A stretch of DNA of 22,808 nt from UBA11855 sp964591705 (GTDB lineage Archaea > Thermoproteota > Bathyarchaeia > Bathyarchaeales > Bathycorpusculaceae): contig CAZQCX010000023.1 in assembly GCA_964591705.1 (NCBI GenBank), forward strand, positions 1-22,808, written 5' to 3'. The notes under the pieces are model-generated. The model did no database searches, was not told the DNA's origin, and worked only from the letters and a program-made list of their open reading frames with translations. How positions within the stretch are numbered: the stretch's first letter is position 1; each line of letters starts with the position of its first letter. A program made the position numbers and the translations under genes. Positions 1-6,835 of the stretch are shown one piece after another.

Positions 1-6
1 CCATAC

Positions 7-81
7 GGGCCGGTCGTCTAGCTTGGTTAGGACATTGGCTTTACGAGCCAAAGGTCGCCGGTTCAAGTCCGGCCCGGCCCA
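7..81 (+). tRNA. tRNA-Val (anticodon UAC)
   Basis: A full cloverleaf folds. The 7-bp acceptor stem is 7-13 with 74-80, followed by discriminator A81. The D-arm stem is GTC 16-18 with GAC 31-33. The anticodon stem is TTGGC 35-39 with GCCAA 47-51, and its loop 40-46 places TAC at 42-44. The T-stem is GCCGG 57-61 with CCGGC 69-73, around a TTCAAGT loop. Anticodon UAC reads valine GUA codons. CCA is not encoded after A81, as is common in archaea. No intron is seen. The promoter lies outside the window. Confidence 0.96.
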
Positions 82-447
82 GTCATCAATTTATTGCGTG
101 TCGAGTTTCAAATTTACTTCATTAAGAGTTTGTTGCATATTATTTTGGATAATTTTTGACCGTTCTGTTGAGATTTAACCAGAATCATTTGGTTTTTCGA
201 CTAATTCTCCGTTGAACACAAGGTCTCTTCCAAATTGCTTCCTGCCCGAGGGTAAGCAAAGGAGACGTTCAAAGCAATGCTTCAGGTGATTTCGTAGTTT
301 CCAACCTGAAGATGTGAATTCCTCAATTAAACGTGAATGCCGTGTCTCTCCTACCTGTTATGAATTCTTCACAAAATATGTGATTTTTTATGATATTTTC
401 TCAAAAACGCTAAAATAGTATCGAGAAACTTTCATTCTAGAAATAGG
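82..447. other. Non-coding stretch between tRNA-Val and the small Cys-rich gene
   Basis: About 366 bases with no ORF that I can support on either strand. It is A/T-rich towards its right end, where it carries the TATA-like box of the next gene. No repeat array, clear terminator hairpin or convincing C/D-box RNA was seen. Confidence 0.6.
409..420 (+). promoter_or_regulatory. TATA-like box for the 448 gene
   Basis: GCTAAAATAGTA is centred about 33 bases before the ATG at 448. Archaeal TATA boxes sit about 27 bases before the transcription start, so the predicted start is near 441. This gives an almost leaderless mRNA that would also carry the downstream FMN oxidoreductase. Confidence 0.45.
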
Positions 448-612
448 ATGATGGCTATCACTGCATCAAAATCAAACAATTGTTATTCCTGTGGTGAAAA
501 CAAACCAGAATATGTGCTCGATGACCGTCTCCTCTGCTGCGACTGCTATCGGCGAGAGATTGAGCTCACATATGGAGACTGTGTACCTCGGTTACCTCAA
601 AAGCAAAAATGA
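448..612 (+). CDS. Small Cys-rich zinc-finger-like protein (54 aa)
   Basis: A 55-codon frame with ATG ATG at the start and a TGA stop. The protein has C-x2-C at residues 12-15 (CYSC), then a CCDC cluster at 30-33 and a late Cys at 45. This looks like a treble-clef or zinc-ribbon-like metal site. I do not recognise a named family. The TGA lies 21 bases before the TTG start of the FMN-dependent oxidoreductase, on the same strand and behind one TATA-like box, so the two are probably co-transcribed. The small protein may be a partner or regulator of that enzyme, which is inference from position only. An alternative is a chance frame, but the paired Cys spacing and the tight spacing to the next gene argue for a real gene. 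Confidence 0.6.
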   Translation: MMAITASKSNNCYSCGENKPEYVLDDRLLCCDCYRREIELTYGDCVPRLPQKQK

Positions 613-633
613 AGCCAAAGAAAGGGGAGCTCA

Positions 634-2241
634 TTGACAGAACGAGTCCAAAACAATAGTTCCTACCTCAACGCAAAATCAACAGTAGGCACAAACACCA
701 GAGTGAAAGATACAAGCACTATAAGCGGAATGTGCCCAATCTGCATCCATGACTGCCCTGTACTCTGTGAGATCGGGCTCTCTACCTTCCGAGGAAGGGA
801 AGCTCTATATCCGGAGCCAGCCCAATTCGGCAGCAGCACTGCAGGCGCACTGAAGAATTTCGGCTTAGACTGGAGTCAATTCAGCATCCAAGCAGGCCTC
901 TTCGAGGCTGAGGGTATCAGCGAGAGCAGCGAAGAAGCAGTCTTCCCTAACGCAAACATCGAAACCACGGTAGGCGGTATGCCCCTCAAGCTGCCAATCT
1001 TGACTGGCGCTTTCGGTTCAACGGACGTCGCACAAACTAACTGGGAAGGCCTAGCGGCGGGAGCAGCCTTGGCAGGCGTGTCCATTACAATTGGCGAAAA
1101 CGTTGTCGGTATGGATACAGGTGCAAATTTCGTTGACGCCAAAGTCACTGCCTCACCTGAACTGAAACGCAGGGTGGATCTGTTCAGGAAATTCTGGGAT
1201 GAAAAATATGGTGATGTGATAGTTCAGACCAACGTGGAAGACCAGAAGCTCGGAACAGATGTCTATGCGCTCAGCAAGCTAGAAGTCAACGTAATAGAAC
1301 GCAAATGGGGGCAAGGGGCAAAAGCAATTGGCGGCGAAGTACGTTTAAAAGATTTAAACAAAGCGATCCTGCTCAAGAAACGAGGCTACATAGTCATACC
1401 CGATCCAGAAGATCCAGTGATACAAGAGGCATTCAAGAATGGCGTCTTCAGCACTTTCGAACGACATAGCCGAGTAGGTATACCTAAACAAGAGAAATTC
1501 GTAGAAGATATTGACTGGCTACGCAAGCAGGGCGCAAAAAGGGTCTTCCTGAAAACGGGCGCTTACCGACCTACAGCGGTAGCATACACAATGAAGTTTG
1601 CTTCTGAGGCAAGAATTGATGCTTTAAGTTTTGACGGCGCCGGCGGCGGAACGGGCATGAGCCCCGTGCCAATGATGGATGAAATGAGCATTCCCACAAT
1701 TTATCTTCAAGCTATTGTATTGCGTTGCGCTCAAATTCTTAAAAGCAAAGGCAAGTATGTACCCGATCTGGTGATGGCAGGAGGTTTCATTGAGGAAACT
1801 AGCATTTTCAAGACTATCGCAATGAGCAACTTCGGTCACGGACCATTAGTCAAGGCGGTCCTAATGGGGCGCTCCCCTATAACAGCGGCAATGAAAGCCA
1901 ATTACTTCAAGCAGCTCGCAGAAGAGGAGAAACTGCCCAAGCATTTTGCTGATAGATATGGAAGAGATCCATTGAAGTTCTTCATAGCGACGCCCGAACT
2001 CAAAGTCAAATACGGCAGCAAATTCGGCATTCTGCCTCTTGAAGGGATAGGGGTCTACACATACCTAACCGACCGCGTTGGCGTAGGTCTCAAGCAGTTA
2101 ATGGCAGGGAACCGCAAATGGCGACTAGATTTGATAGGCAGAAGTGACCTCATGAGCCTCTCGCAACTAGCAACCAAGGTCACAGGCATCCCACTTGCAG
2201 ATGAAGTGGGGAAGGATGCCGTTGAAGCAATCTTGGGGTAA
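634..2241 (+). CDS. FMN-binding glutamate-synthase-like oxidoreductase (GltB central/FMN domain)
   Basis: 535 residues matching the stand-alone archaeal glutamate synthase domain (COG0069 type), a TIM barrel that binds FMN. Visible marks are QGAK near residue 227, the glycine-rich phosphate-binding segment DGAGGGTG at 334-341, and a late MAGGF near 390. There is no glutaminase domain, so ammonia would have to come from another subunit or the enzyme may act on another substrate. The N-terminus has a four-Cys motif, C34-x2-C37-x3-C41-x3-C45, that could hold an Fe-S cluster or zinc. The start is TTG at 634, supported by GGGGAG at 624-629. The preceding 54-aa Cys-rich gene is probably in the same transcript. 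The family is secure; the exact reaction is not. Confidence 0.85.
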   Translation: MTERVQNNSSYLNAKSTVGTNTRVKDTSTISGMCPICIHDCPVLCEIGLSTFRGREALYPEPAQFGSSTAGALKNFGLDWSQFSIQAGLFEAEGISESSEEAVFPNANIETTVGGMPLKLPILTGAFGSTDVAQTNWEGLAAGAALAGVSITIGENVVGMDTGANFVDAKVTASPELKRRVDLFRKFWDEKYGDVIVQTNVEDQKLGTDVYALSKLEVNVIERKWGQGAKAIGGEVRLKDLNKAILLKKRGYIVIPDPEDPVIQEAFKNGVFSTFERHSRVGIPKQEKFVEDIDWLRKQGAKRVFLKTGAYRPTAVAYTMKFASEARIDALSFDGAGGGTGMSPVPMMDEMSIPTIYLQAIVLRCAQILKSKGKYVPDLVMAGGFIEETSIFKTIAMSNFGHGPLVKAVLMGRSPITAAMKANYFKQLAEEEKLPKHFADRYGRDPLKFFIATPELKVKYGSKFGILPLEGIGVYTYLTDRVGVGLKQLMAGNRKWRLDLIGRSDLMSLSQLATKVTGIPLADEVGKDAVEAILG

Positions 2242-2309
2242 ATTCTAGGGGTTCCAACCTTTCTCGCGCAGCAAGGCACAACTAAAAAACATCTATCGCC
2301 TCGTCATAA

Positions 2310-2855
2310 TTATTGCTTGAATGTTACTCGGAGCTTTGTTAAGTTCTGCTTGATTTCAGCCTTGGTTCCGTTAGCTGAAAAATACTCCTCAAGAAAGACC
2401 CTTACAAAATCCTTCGAATTCTCGGACGACAGGACAAGAGTATAATCCTTTTGTCCATTTTTTATTAGTCTAAAGAAATTGCACGCTTCAAGGCGTGTCA
2501 AGATGTCTTCTCCGTTATTGGTTAAAGCCTTCAGCTGCTCGGCATGAGATCGTGCCACCTCTCGGTGTTTATTCCAAAATCTCTCTTTCTCGGGAGAGGA
2601 CTCAATAAGTTGCAGGAAAACAATCCAGTGGTCGATATCAAGGATGACATGTTCGCCTTTCATCAGAAGATCCATATATAACTGAACCCGCTTCGCGATA
2701 GCCGGCTCTTCCAATTGCCTATATTGGTCGTATCCCTTCAGCGCTCGACGAATGATTTCGCTCTGGGAGAACTTCGTTTCGCCGCATAACTTGTCTAATA
2801 GCTTGACTGTTGTTTCATCAAAGGCAACAGTCACTCTTGTCGGATTCATATTCAT
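2310..2855 (-). CDS. Ribbon-helix-helix (CopG-type) transcriptional regulator
   Basis: 181 residues from the ATG at 2855. The N-terminus is a typical ribbon-helix-helix DNA-binding unit: beta strand RVTVAFD (residues 7-13), helix A ETTVKLLDKLCG, the turn KFSQ, and helix B SEIIRRALKGYD. The remaining 130 residues form a helical and mixed domain of unknown role, which probably mediates effector binding or oligomerisation. An upstream TTG (2876) would add seven residues, but the palindrome GGAAACTGTTTCC at 2861-2873 sits between the two starts and looks like an operator rather than coding sequence, so I prefer 2855. The gene stands alone on the minus strand and its targets are unknown. Confidence 0.82.
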   Translation of the reverse strand: MNMNPTRVTVAFDETTVKLLDKLCGETKFSQSEIIRRALKGYDQYRQLEEPAIAKRVQLYMDLLMKGEHVILDIDHWIVFLQLIESSPEKERFWNKHREVARSHAEQLKALTNNGEDILTRLEACNFFRLIKNGQKDYTLVLSSENSKDFVRVFLEEYFSANGTKAEIKQNLTKLRVTFKQ

Positions 2856-2860
2856 ACCCT

Positions 2861-2873
2861 GGAAACTGTTTCC
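2861..2873. promoter_or_regulatory. Candidate RHH operator palindrome
   Basis: GGAAAC-T-GTTTCC is a perfect inverted repeat with a one-base centre, 6 to 18 bases upstream of the preferred ATG of the RHH regulator. A second palindrome, ATGCGCAT, lies at 2879-2886. RHH repressors commonly bind palindromes at their own promoters, so autoregulation is a reasonable inference. Confidence 0.45.
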
Positions 2874-3154
2874 CAAGCATGCGCATTCGCGCCACCGAGA
2901 AAATTCGGCAGGCTTTAAGGTGAGTTGCCCGGTGTCTGCTTATTGGCACCTCAATATTGCCGTTAGTTCGCGTTTCATTTATTCGTTGTGCAAATCATTC
3001 GTATGCATATTTTTCCCCTATGTGCTGAATATGAATCATATATCGGTTTAAGACGCCTCGAAAGATGACAAATAACACTGTATTTGTGCATTGATGCCGT
3101 GTGATTTTCCGTTGCCGCGCCTTTTCTGGAGATAGTGTTCTCTCCCTCGTCAAT

Positions 3155-3373
3155 TCAGGTGACCGTTCTCTTCAATTCCACGACTCTATTTGCCAAGAAA
3201 TGATTTCTCGAACATCGATTAACTCTGCTTTGATCATCCATTATTTCATGCATCAGCTGGTTACAACAGGTTGGTTTTTTCAGCTCATGACAATTATGTG
3301 AATGCATACAGTCACAGCACTCATAGTCAGCTTCAATTTTCTTGCCGCATTTTTTGCATTGAAAAATTGGCAC
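3155..3373 (-). CDS. Small zinc-ribbon-like protein (about 72 aa)
   Basis: From the GTG at 3373 the protein begins MPIFQCKKCGKK, a typical opening for small archaeal zinc ribbons (M-P-x-x-x-C-x2-C-G). Further cysteines and histidines follow as ECCDC, HSHNC and PTCC, ending in NQLMHEI, much like the second knuckle CCGxxM of such proteins. This makes at least one full metal site. The tail after residue 45 (in this numbering) looks less conserved. An ATG at 3394 would add seven residues. No strong ribosome site is visible for either start. The gene lies in a gene-poor stretch on the minus strand, downstream of no recognisable operon. I cannot name a family; the Cys pattern is the only functional clue. 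Confidence 0.5.
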   Translation of the reverse strand: MPIFQCKKCGKKIEADYECCDCMHSHNCHELKKPTCCNQLMHEIMDDQSRVNRCSRNHFLANRVVELKRTVT

Positions 3374-3483
3374 TCTGATCAATTTGAAGAGCATTGGAGT
3401 TGCGAATTAAGAGTCTTCCTAGCACAGAGTTTTTTGGGGAATTTGATGGGAAGGTCACGAAATTCGGCTTTGGGCGCCATTAG

Positions 3484-3710
3484 TGTCTCTCTCGTTCTTT
3501 GTTCGCGTTGCCCAATGGAATATTACTAATTTCAGAACAAGATGTTAATATTGTGGGGGGTTTCTGGTCTTGTGAAAGGGGCGGCTTCATTCCTTGAAAT
3601 GTCCGGTGTGCTGCAGCAAACTGGGTTTTGACTTGACGAACAAGGAAGCAAGCTGCTCCACTTGCGGCTGGAAGAGAATTATCAAGTAACCCTTTTGTCT
3701 CTCTCGTTCT
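3484..3710. repeat. 15-bp direct repeat flanking the micro-protein gene
   Basis: TGTCTCTCTCGTTCT occurs at 3484-3498 and again at 3696-3710, on either side of the 31-aa zinc-ribbon frame. Both copies are pyrimidine tracts. They may be independent U-rich transcription-termination signals, or the footprint of a small duplication or insertion. Confidence 0.4.
3594..3689 (+). CDS. Micro zinc-ribbon protein (31 aa)
   Basis: A 32-codon frame starting with TTG at 3594 and ending in TAA. Residues 3-6 are CPVC and residues 21-24 are CSTC followed by GW, giving C-x2-C-x14-C-x2-C, a minimal rubredoxin-knuckle or zinc-ribbon spacing. An in-frame stop at 3573 limits upstream extension, and a purine-rich AAGGGG lies at 3576-3581, about 12 bases before the TTG. 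The frame is too short for ordinary gene callers. It could also be a leftover zinc ribbon of a larger lost gene, but the start, ribosome-site-like sequence and clean stop fit a complete micro-protein. Function is unknown; proteins of this size often act as metal-dependent adaptors. Confidence 0.5.
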   Translation: MKCPVCCSKLGFDLTNKEASCSTCGWKRIIK

Positions 3711-4239
3711 CCTTTCTAGCTCTTCACTTGAACAATACATCGGGCAAGCTTTGACAAATTAGGAAATTGCTAGGCATCTGACTGGTGGTGACGCGGCGGT
3801 GCAAGCCTACCCGATTTGTGCAACTGATATTCCTAGGCATTGTACTCTGAAACCGCAATCTTGATTGCACTATCATGGGCTGTCTGACTGGCTTCGAGGG
3901 TACAAATGTTGACTGCCCGTGCTATGCTATGTTTGTTTGCGGCGTTATTCTTCTGGATTCCTATTCCGATCGAGACTAGTGCAATGGAGGCCACAACACC
4001 AATATAGTTTGGAGTATGTACTTGTGCAAACGGTTTGTGCCAAGAAAACATGCCGTATGCCATCCGTGACAGGAACCAACCGTGGGAAACAAGGGATGCT
4101 GAGTACCACAATACTCTGAAACTCGGCGCATTAGCCACTGATGGCAAAGAGAACATTTCTGCCCAAAACTACACATTCGTTTTCTGGGTAATACCTCTAG
4201 CGCTAGTTCACCACAAGCACGTGCTGTCCGTGTTGCAAA
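3711..4239. other. Gene-poor stretch
   Basis: About 530 bases where every frame is short and unlike known proteins. The minus-strand frame 3833-4156 contains one hydrophobic segment (GVVASIALVSIGIGI) followed by polar sequence. This could be a small membrane protein or a decayed pilin-like gene, but its N-terminal half looks random and no ribosome site is seen, so I do not call it. No repeats or RNA genes were recognised. Confidence 0.45.
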
Positions 4240-4386
4240 ATGGACAAGCATGATGAACTTCAAATAGGCATACTACCTCTATAACATTCTAACTGTTCAA
4301 ATATCAATGAGGCCAAGGTCCCTGCCAAGAACGTCTATGAGTGTCTTGAGCAGCTTGAACTCATTCAAAACGCTCAACTTCTGTGA
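4240..4386 (+). pseudogene. Probable remnant of a winged-helix regulator
   Basis: From the ATG at 4240 one frame reads MDKHDELQIGILPL, meets a TAA at 4282, and continues in frame as INEAKVPAKNVYECLEQLEL before a TGA at 4384. The second part has the shape of a helix-turn-helix recognition helix followed by a linker (V-P-x-K-N-V-Y-x-C-L-E-x-L-E), as in small archaeal winged-helix regulators that begin M-D-K-x-x-E-L-x-I-x-I-L. The internal stop and missing wing suggest decay. The resemblance is from memory of the family and the fragment is short, so the call is tentative. Confidence 0.3.
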
Positions 4387-4409
4387 AAAGGCGCACTCTG
4401 GATTAAGCC

Positions 4410-5165
4410 CTATTGAGCTTTCCATAGTCTACGCGAGTTGAACACCGTGAGTTTTGCATTCCCCAGTCTTCTGCCGATAATTGAAACCAATCCGACTGCA
4501 TCTGTTCCGAGTTTGCACGCTAACGCGTGCTCTAACACTCCCAGAGATTCTATGTCTACCACGTCTCTTTTCAGACCTCCGTGGCACAGAGCTTTCTGGA
4601 CCTCTCCGTATGTTGCGCCGACCACAATAAGTCTATCCATCAATGATTCAATCCATGACTTGAGCCTCAAAACCTGCATCGTTGACAGTTCCGCCTCCAT
4701 ATGGATATTTGTCTGGTCTACTTCAGTGACCTTCACCTGAATCGGCAAATCCTTGCAGAAACCGTAAAGCTCCGCTATTCCTTTTGTCTCGAGCGATCTT
4801 CCGTCAACAAGCTGAGCCCGCAAATGACCTAGCGGTATTGTTGCATCGACTGCTGAAGGCTCGAAAACGCCCACATCCACACTTATTCCTCTTTCTTCCT
4901 CAGCACTTGTAACATATCCCTTCAAGATCGCAAACTCCTCGACTGTCTGAAGTTTTTCGGGGCAAAAACCGATTTCTCGAGCGATGTAGCTAGTTGCGAT
5001 TCCCTCGTCCTCACCTGAGATTTCAATCTCTGGCCATTTACCAGCGACAATTCCGGTTATTTCTGCTTTCGCATCTAAATCCTTCAGAAACTCGTACACA
5101 GTTCTTTTGATCCGGTCGAGGTAGCCAGGTCTATGGATTTTGGCAAGGAGCATTCTTTTAGTCAT
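4410..5165 (-). CDS. DUF2110 family protein (archaeal, unknown function)
   Basis: 251 residues from the ATG at 5165. The protein matches my recollection of the archaeal DUF2110 family. It has an N-terminal part with EIEISGEDE, a middle beta-rich part where halophile members carry a small beta-barrel-like segment (GISVDVGVFEPSAVDATIPLGHLRAQL), and the conserved end VGATYGEVQKAL, then ESLGVLEHALACKLGTDAVG. The ATG overlaps the stop of the HD hydrolase gene by 8 bases, indicating translational coupling. A longer frame from 5198 adds 11 residues and would overlap more. It is the last gene of the TFE-HD-DUF2110 unit, so a role linked to transcription or RNA is possible but only inferred. There is no catalytic motif that I can recognise. 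Confidence 0.75.
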   Translation of the reverse strand: MTKRMLLAKIHRPGYLDRIKRTVYEFLKDLDAKAEITGIVAGKWPEIEISGEDEGIATSYIAREIGFCPEKLQTVEEFAILKGYVTSAEEERGISVDVGVFEPSAVDATIPLGHLRAQLVDGRSLETKGIAELYGFCKDLPIQVKVTEVDQTNIHMEAELSTMQVLRLKSWIESLMDRLIVVGATYGEVQKALCHGGLKRDVVDIESLGVLEHALACKLGTDAVGLVSIIGRRLGNAKLTVFNSRRLWKAQ

Positions 5166-5694
5166 GTTGATTGCCAGCGAGTGAAGCGATTTCTTCATGT
5201 ATCTTTCTGGCTCTGTTGGCAGCTTCGGGTTTCAGTTGTCTATTCAATTGGTCAATGACTCTTGTCACAGGCACTCGTTTTGAACCCTCAATTAGTTTGT
5301 CAGCGTATGAAACAATTTTTTCTTCCAAGGTTATGGGAACGTAACCGTCATTGTCGGGCCAGCCCAGCTCTTTTGCTTCGCTATTGGTTATTCCGCCTCC
5401 TACGTGCCTTTTAATTATCGAGGTTATGGAAGCGGGTAGTCCTGTGGCTTTTGCCATTTCGGCACCTACAATAGCATGATGAACCGATTGAGTCTTAGAG
5501 CGTCCAATATCATGAAGAAGGGCACCTATCTCAACTAGTTCAAGGTCTATTTTGTACCCTTTTTCCTTAAGAGCCTGACCCGTTTCCAAAGCCAGTTCTG
5601 CGACAGCCATGCAGTGACTTACAACTCGAGCTGAGCATCGATTTTCATGGAGAAGCTGAATTGCTTGTTCCCTTGATGGAAGCTTCTCATTCAC
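5158..5694 (-). CDS. HD-domain phosphohydrolase (archaeal TIGR00295-like)
   Basis: 178 residues with a complete HD metal site: H27 in VVSHCMAVA, H61-D62 in LLHDIGRS, H72 and H73, H97 in IIKRHVGGG, and D132 in VSYADKLI. These are the ligands of one- or two-metal HD phosphohydrolases acting on nucleotides or cyclic phosphodiesters. The length and order match the archaeal family of small HD proteins often annotated TIGR00295. The start is GTG at 5694, inside the last codons of TFE (8-base overlap, GTGAATGA), so translation is coupled to TFE. Its substrate is unknown. Its position between TFE and DUF2110 suggests a shared transcript, not necessarily a shared pathway. Confidence 0.85.
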   Translation of the reverse strand: MNEKLPSREQAIQLLHENRCSARVVSHCMAVAELALETGQALKEKGYKIDLELVEIGALLHDIGRSKTQSVHHAIVGAEMAKATGLPASITSIIKRHVGGGITNSEAKELGWPDNDGYVPITLEEKIVSYADKLIEGSKRVPVTRVIDQLNRQLKPEAANRARKIHEEIASLAGNQHD

Positions 5695-6199
5695 CGAGTT
5701 CCTTCCTCAGCTGCTCCACTTTGGTGGTCAAATTGTCGACGATCTTCTCATTTCTGTAATGCGCCAACGGATTTCCACAGACTGAACAATTAAAAACTAG
5801 TTCGATCGCCTCTTCAAATGGCGTTCGCCTGCAACCAGCCGTGCCACAATAGTAAAAGTCATGATTCTTCTCGTATTCTAATCTCACATTAAGCTTCTCA
5901 AGCACTCTGCGTTTCTGGCTTAGAATGAAGCCTTCGAGTTGATCTGGCTGAAGCTTCCAGTGAAAAATGAACCAGCCCGTCTTTGGGTCACGAGTCCTCC
6001 GAAGGCTGACAAGGGAATGGTCATAGAGTTTGTACAGAATTTTCCGCACCGCATTCAACCGTATTCCTGTCTTGTTTGCGAGTTCGTCATCGGTTGTTTC
6101 CTCCGCGTTCTTCAAGTTCTCTATCATCTTGACAGCGTCTTCTTCGCCCAATGCTACAGCTACTTTCATCAATGTTGCATCGTCAACAGTGGATAACAT
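5687..6199 (-). CDS. tfe: Transcription factor E, alpha subunit (TFE)
   Basis: 170 residues. Residues 1-85 form the extended winged helix that touches promoter DNA and the RNA polymerase clamp (DDELANKTGIRLNAVRKILYKL). A helical linker follows, then a zinc ribbon with C118, C123, C138 and C141, and a coiled tail. TFE stabilises the open complex with TBP and TFB, like eukaryotic TFIIE-alpha. The first zinc knuckle is C-x4-C rather than the usual C-x2-C. A TATA-like box at 6221-6230 lies about 27 bases before the ATG at 6199, so the mRNA may be leaderless, although AGGAAG sits just upstream of the ATG. The HD hydrolase starts within its last codons. Confidence 0.94.
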   Translation of the reverse strand: MLSTVDDATLMKVAVALGEEDAVKMIENLKNAEETTDDELANKTGIRLNAVRKILYKLYDHSLVSLRRTRDPKTGWFIFHWKLQPDQLEGFILSQKRRVLEKLNVRLEYEKNHDFYYCGTAGCRRTPFEEAIELVFNCSVCGNPLAHYRNEKIVDNLTTKVEQLRKELGE

Positions 6200-6220
6200 G
6201 GCTTCTTCCTGCTAGTTAAT

Positions 6221-6230
6221 AGATAAAAAG
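6221..6230 (-). promoter_or_regulatory. TATA-like box for tfe
   Basis: On the minus strand this reads CTTTTTATCT, centred about 26 bases before the tfe ATG (6199). It lies in the 56-base gap between the Trm56 stop and tfe, so tfe-HD-DUF2110 can be transcribed separately from the MBF1-HflX-Trm56 group. Confidence 0.5.
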
Positions 6231-6255
6231 CACGTTACTACAATAAAACTCTTGT

Positions 6256-6819
6256 TCACCGTTTTCCGGAAAACCCACGCTGAATCAACACCCTTTTGCC
6301 TCTCGCACTCGGTATTATCCGAGTTCTTGCTCCTTCAAAATCATTTGCCAGTTCCTCACCTTTGAAGAATCTGTCAAGGAATATCGCAAGAGCTGCGCAT
6401 TCTGAATGCGGCTGGTTCCCAATTGAAACATTGAAATCCGACACATCCTTGGAATAGAAGACCCTCGGAACTTTTTGGCTTCCAACTAGCAAGAGTATGT
6501 CTCGACCAGTTCTTCTGATTCTCCCGAGAACATCGCTGGTTTGAATATTCTCCCCGTACGCTGTTAGGTGAACGGTCACTCCACCCTTGGCTTTCCACAC
6601 CTCAACTTCCTTTCTCCAAGGTTCACCCATAGTGAAAAGGAATTTGCCTCCCCATCTATCTTCAACCTCAGTCAATGTCAATCTAATACTCTCATCCACC
6701 GTATCGGCAAGCAAAAATCCAGAAGCTCCTAAAGCCCGCGCTGCAAGGGCAACATGAGTGGTGAGTCTTGCATCCCTGTGCACCCTGTGCCCCCAACGCA
6801 ACACTACAATCTTTTGCAT
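6256..6819 (-). CDS. trm56: tRNA (cytidine(56)-2'-O)-methyltransferase (aTrm56)
   Basis: 187 residues from the ATG at 6819. This is the archaea-specific SPOUT methyltransferase that 2'-O-methylates C56 in the tRNA T-loop using S-adenosylmethionine. Family marks are VVLRWGHRVHRDARLTTHVALAARALGA at the N-terminus (residues 5-32), LTAYGENI near 85-92, and the knotted SAM-binding end LLLVGSQKVPRVFYSKDVSDFNVSIGNQPHSE (109-140). A frame extending to 6888 would run into hflX; the ATG at 6819 lies 16 bases after the hflX stop and begins with the family's usual MxKIVVLRWGHR. It is third in the MBF1-HflX-Trm56 transcript. The tRNA-Val at the left edge has C at the matching TTC position. Confidence 0.93.
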   Translation of the reverse strand: MQKIVVLRWGHRVHRDARLTTHVALAARALGASGFLLADTVDESIRLTLTEVEDRWGGKFLFTMGEPWRKEVEVWKAKGGVTVHLTAYGENIQTSDVLGRIRRTGRDILLLVGSQKVPRVFYSKDVSDFNVSIGNQPHSECAALAIFLDRFFKGEELANDFEGARTRIIPSARGKRVLIQRGFSGKR

Positions 6820-6835
6820 GACAACTTCACGCTTG

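Noticed and set aside
280..345. C/D-box-like sequence elements (TGATTT, CTGA, GATGTGA)
   Set aside because: The boxes depart from consensus and no final D box lies at the right distance.
3833..4156. Minus-strand frame with one hydrophobic segment, possibly a membrane or pilin-like mini protein
   Set aside because: There is no ribosome site, the N-terminal half looks random, and there is no family resemblance beyond one hydrophobic stretch.
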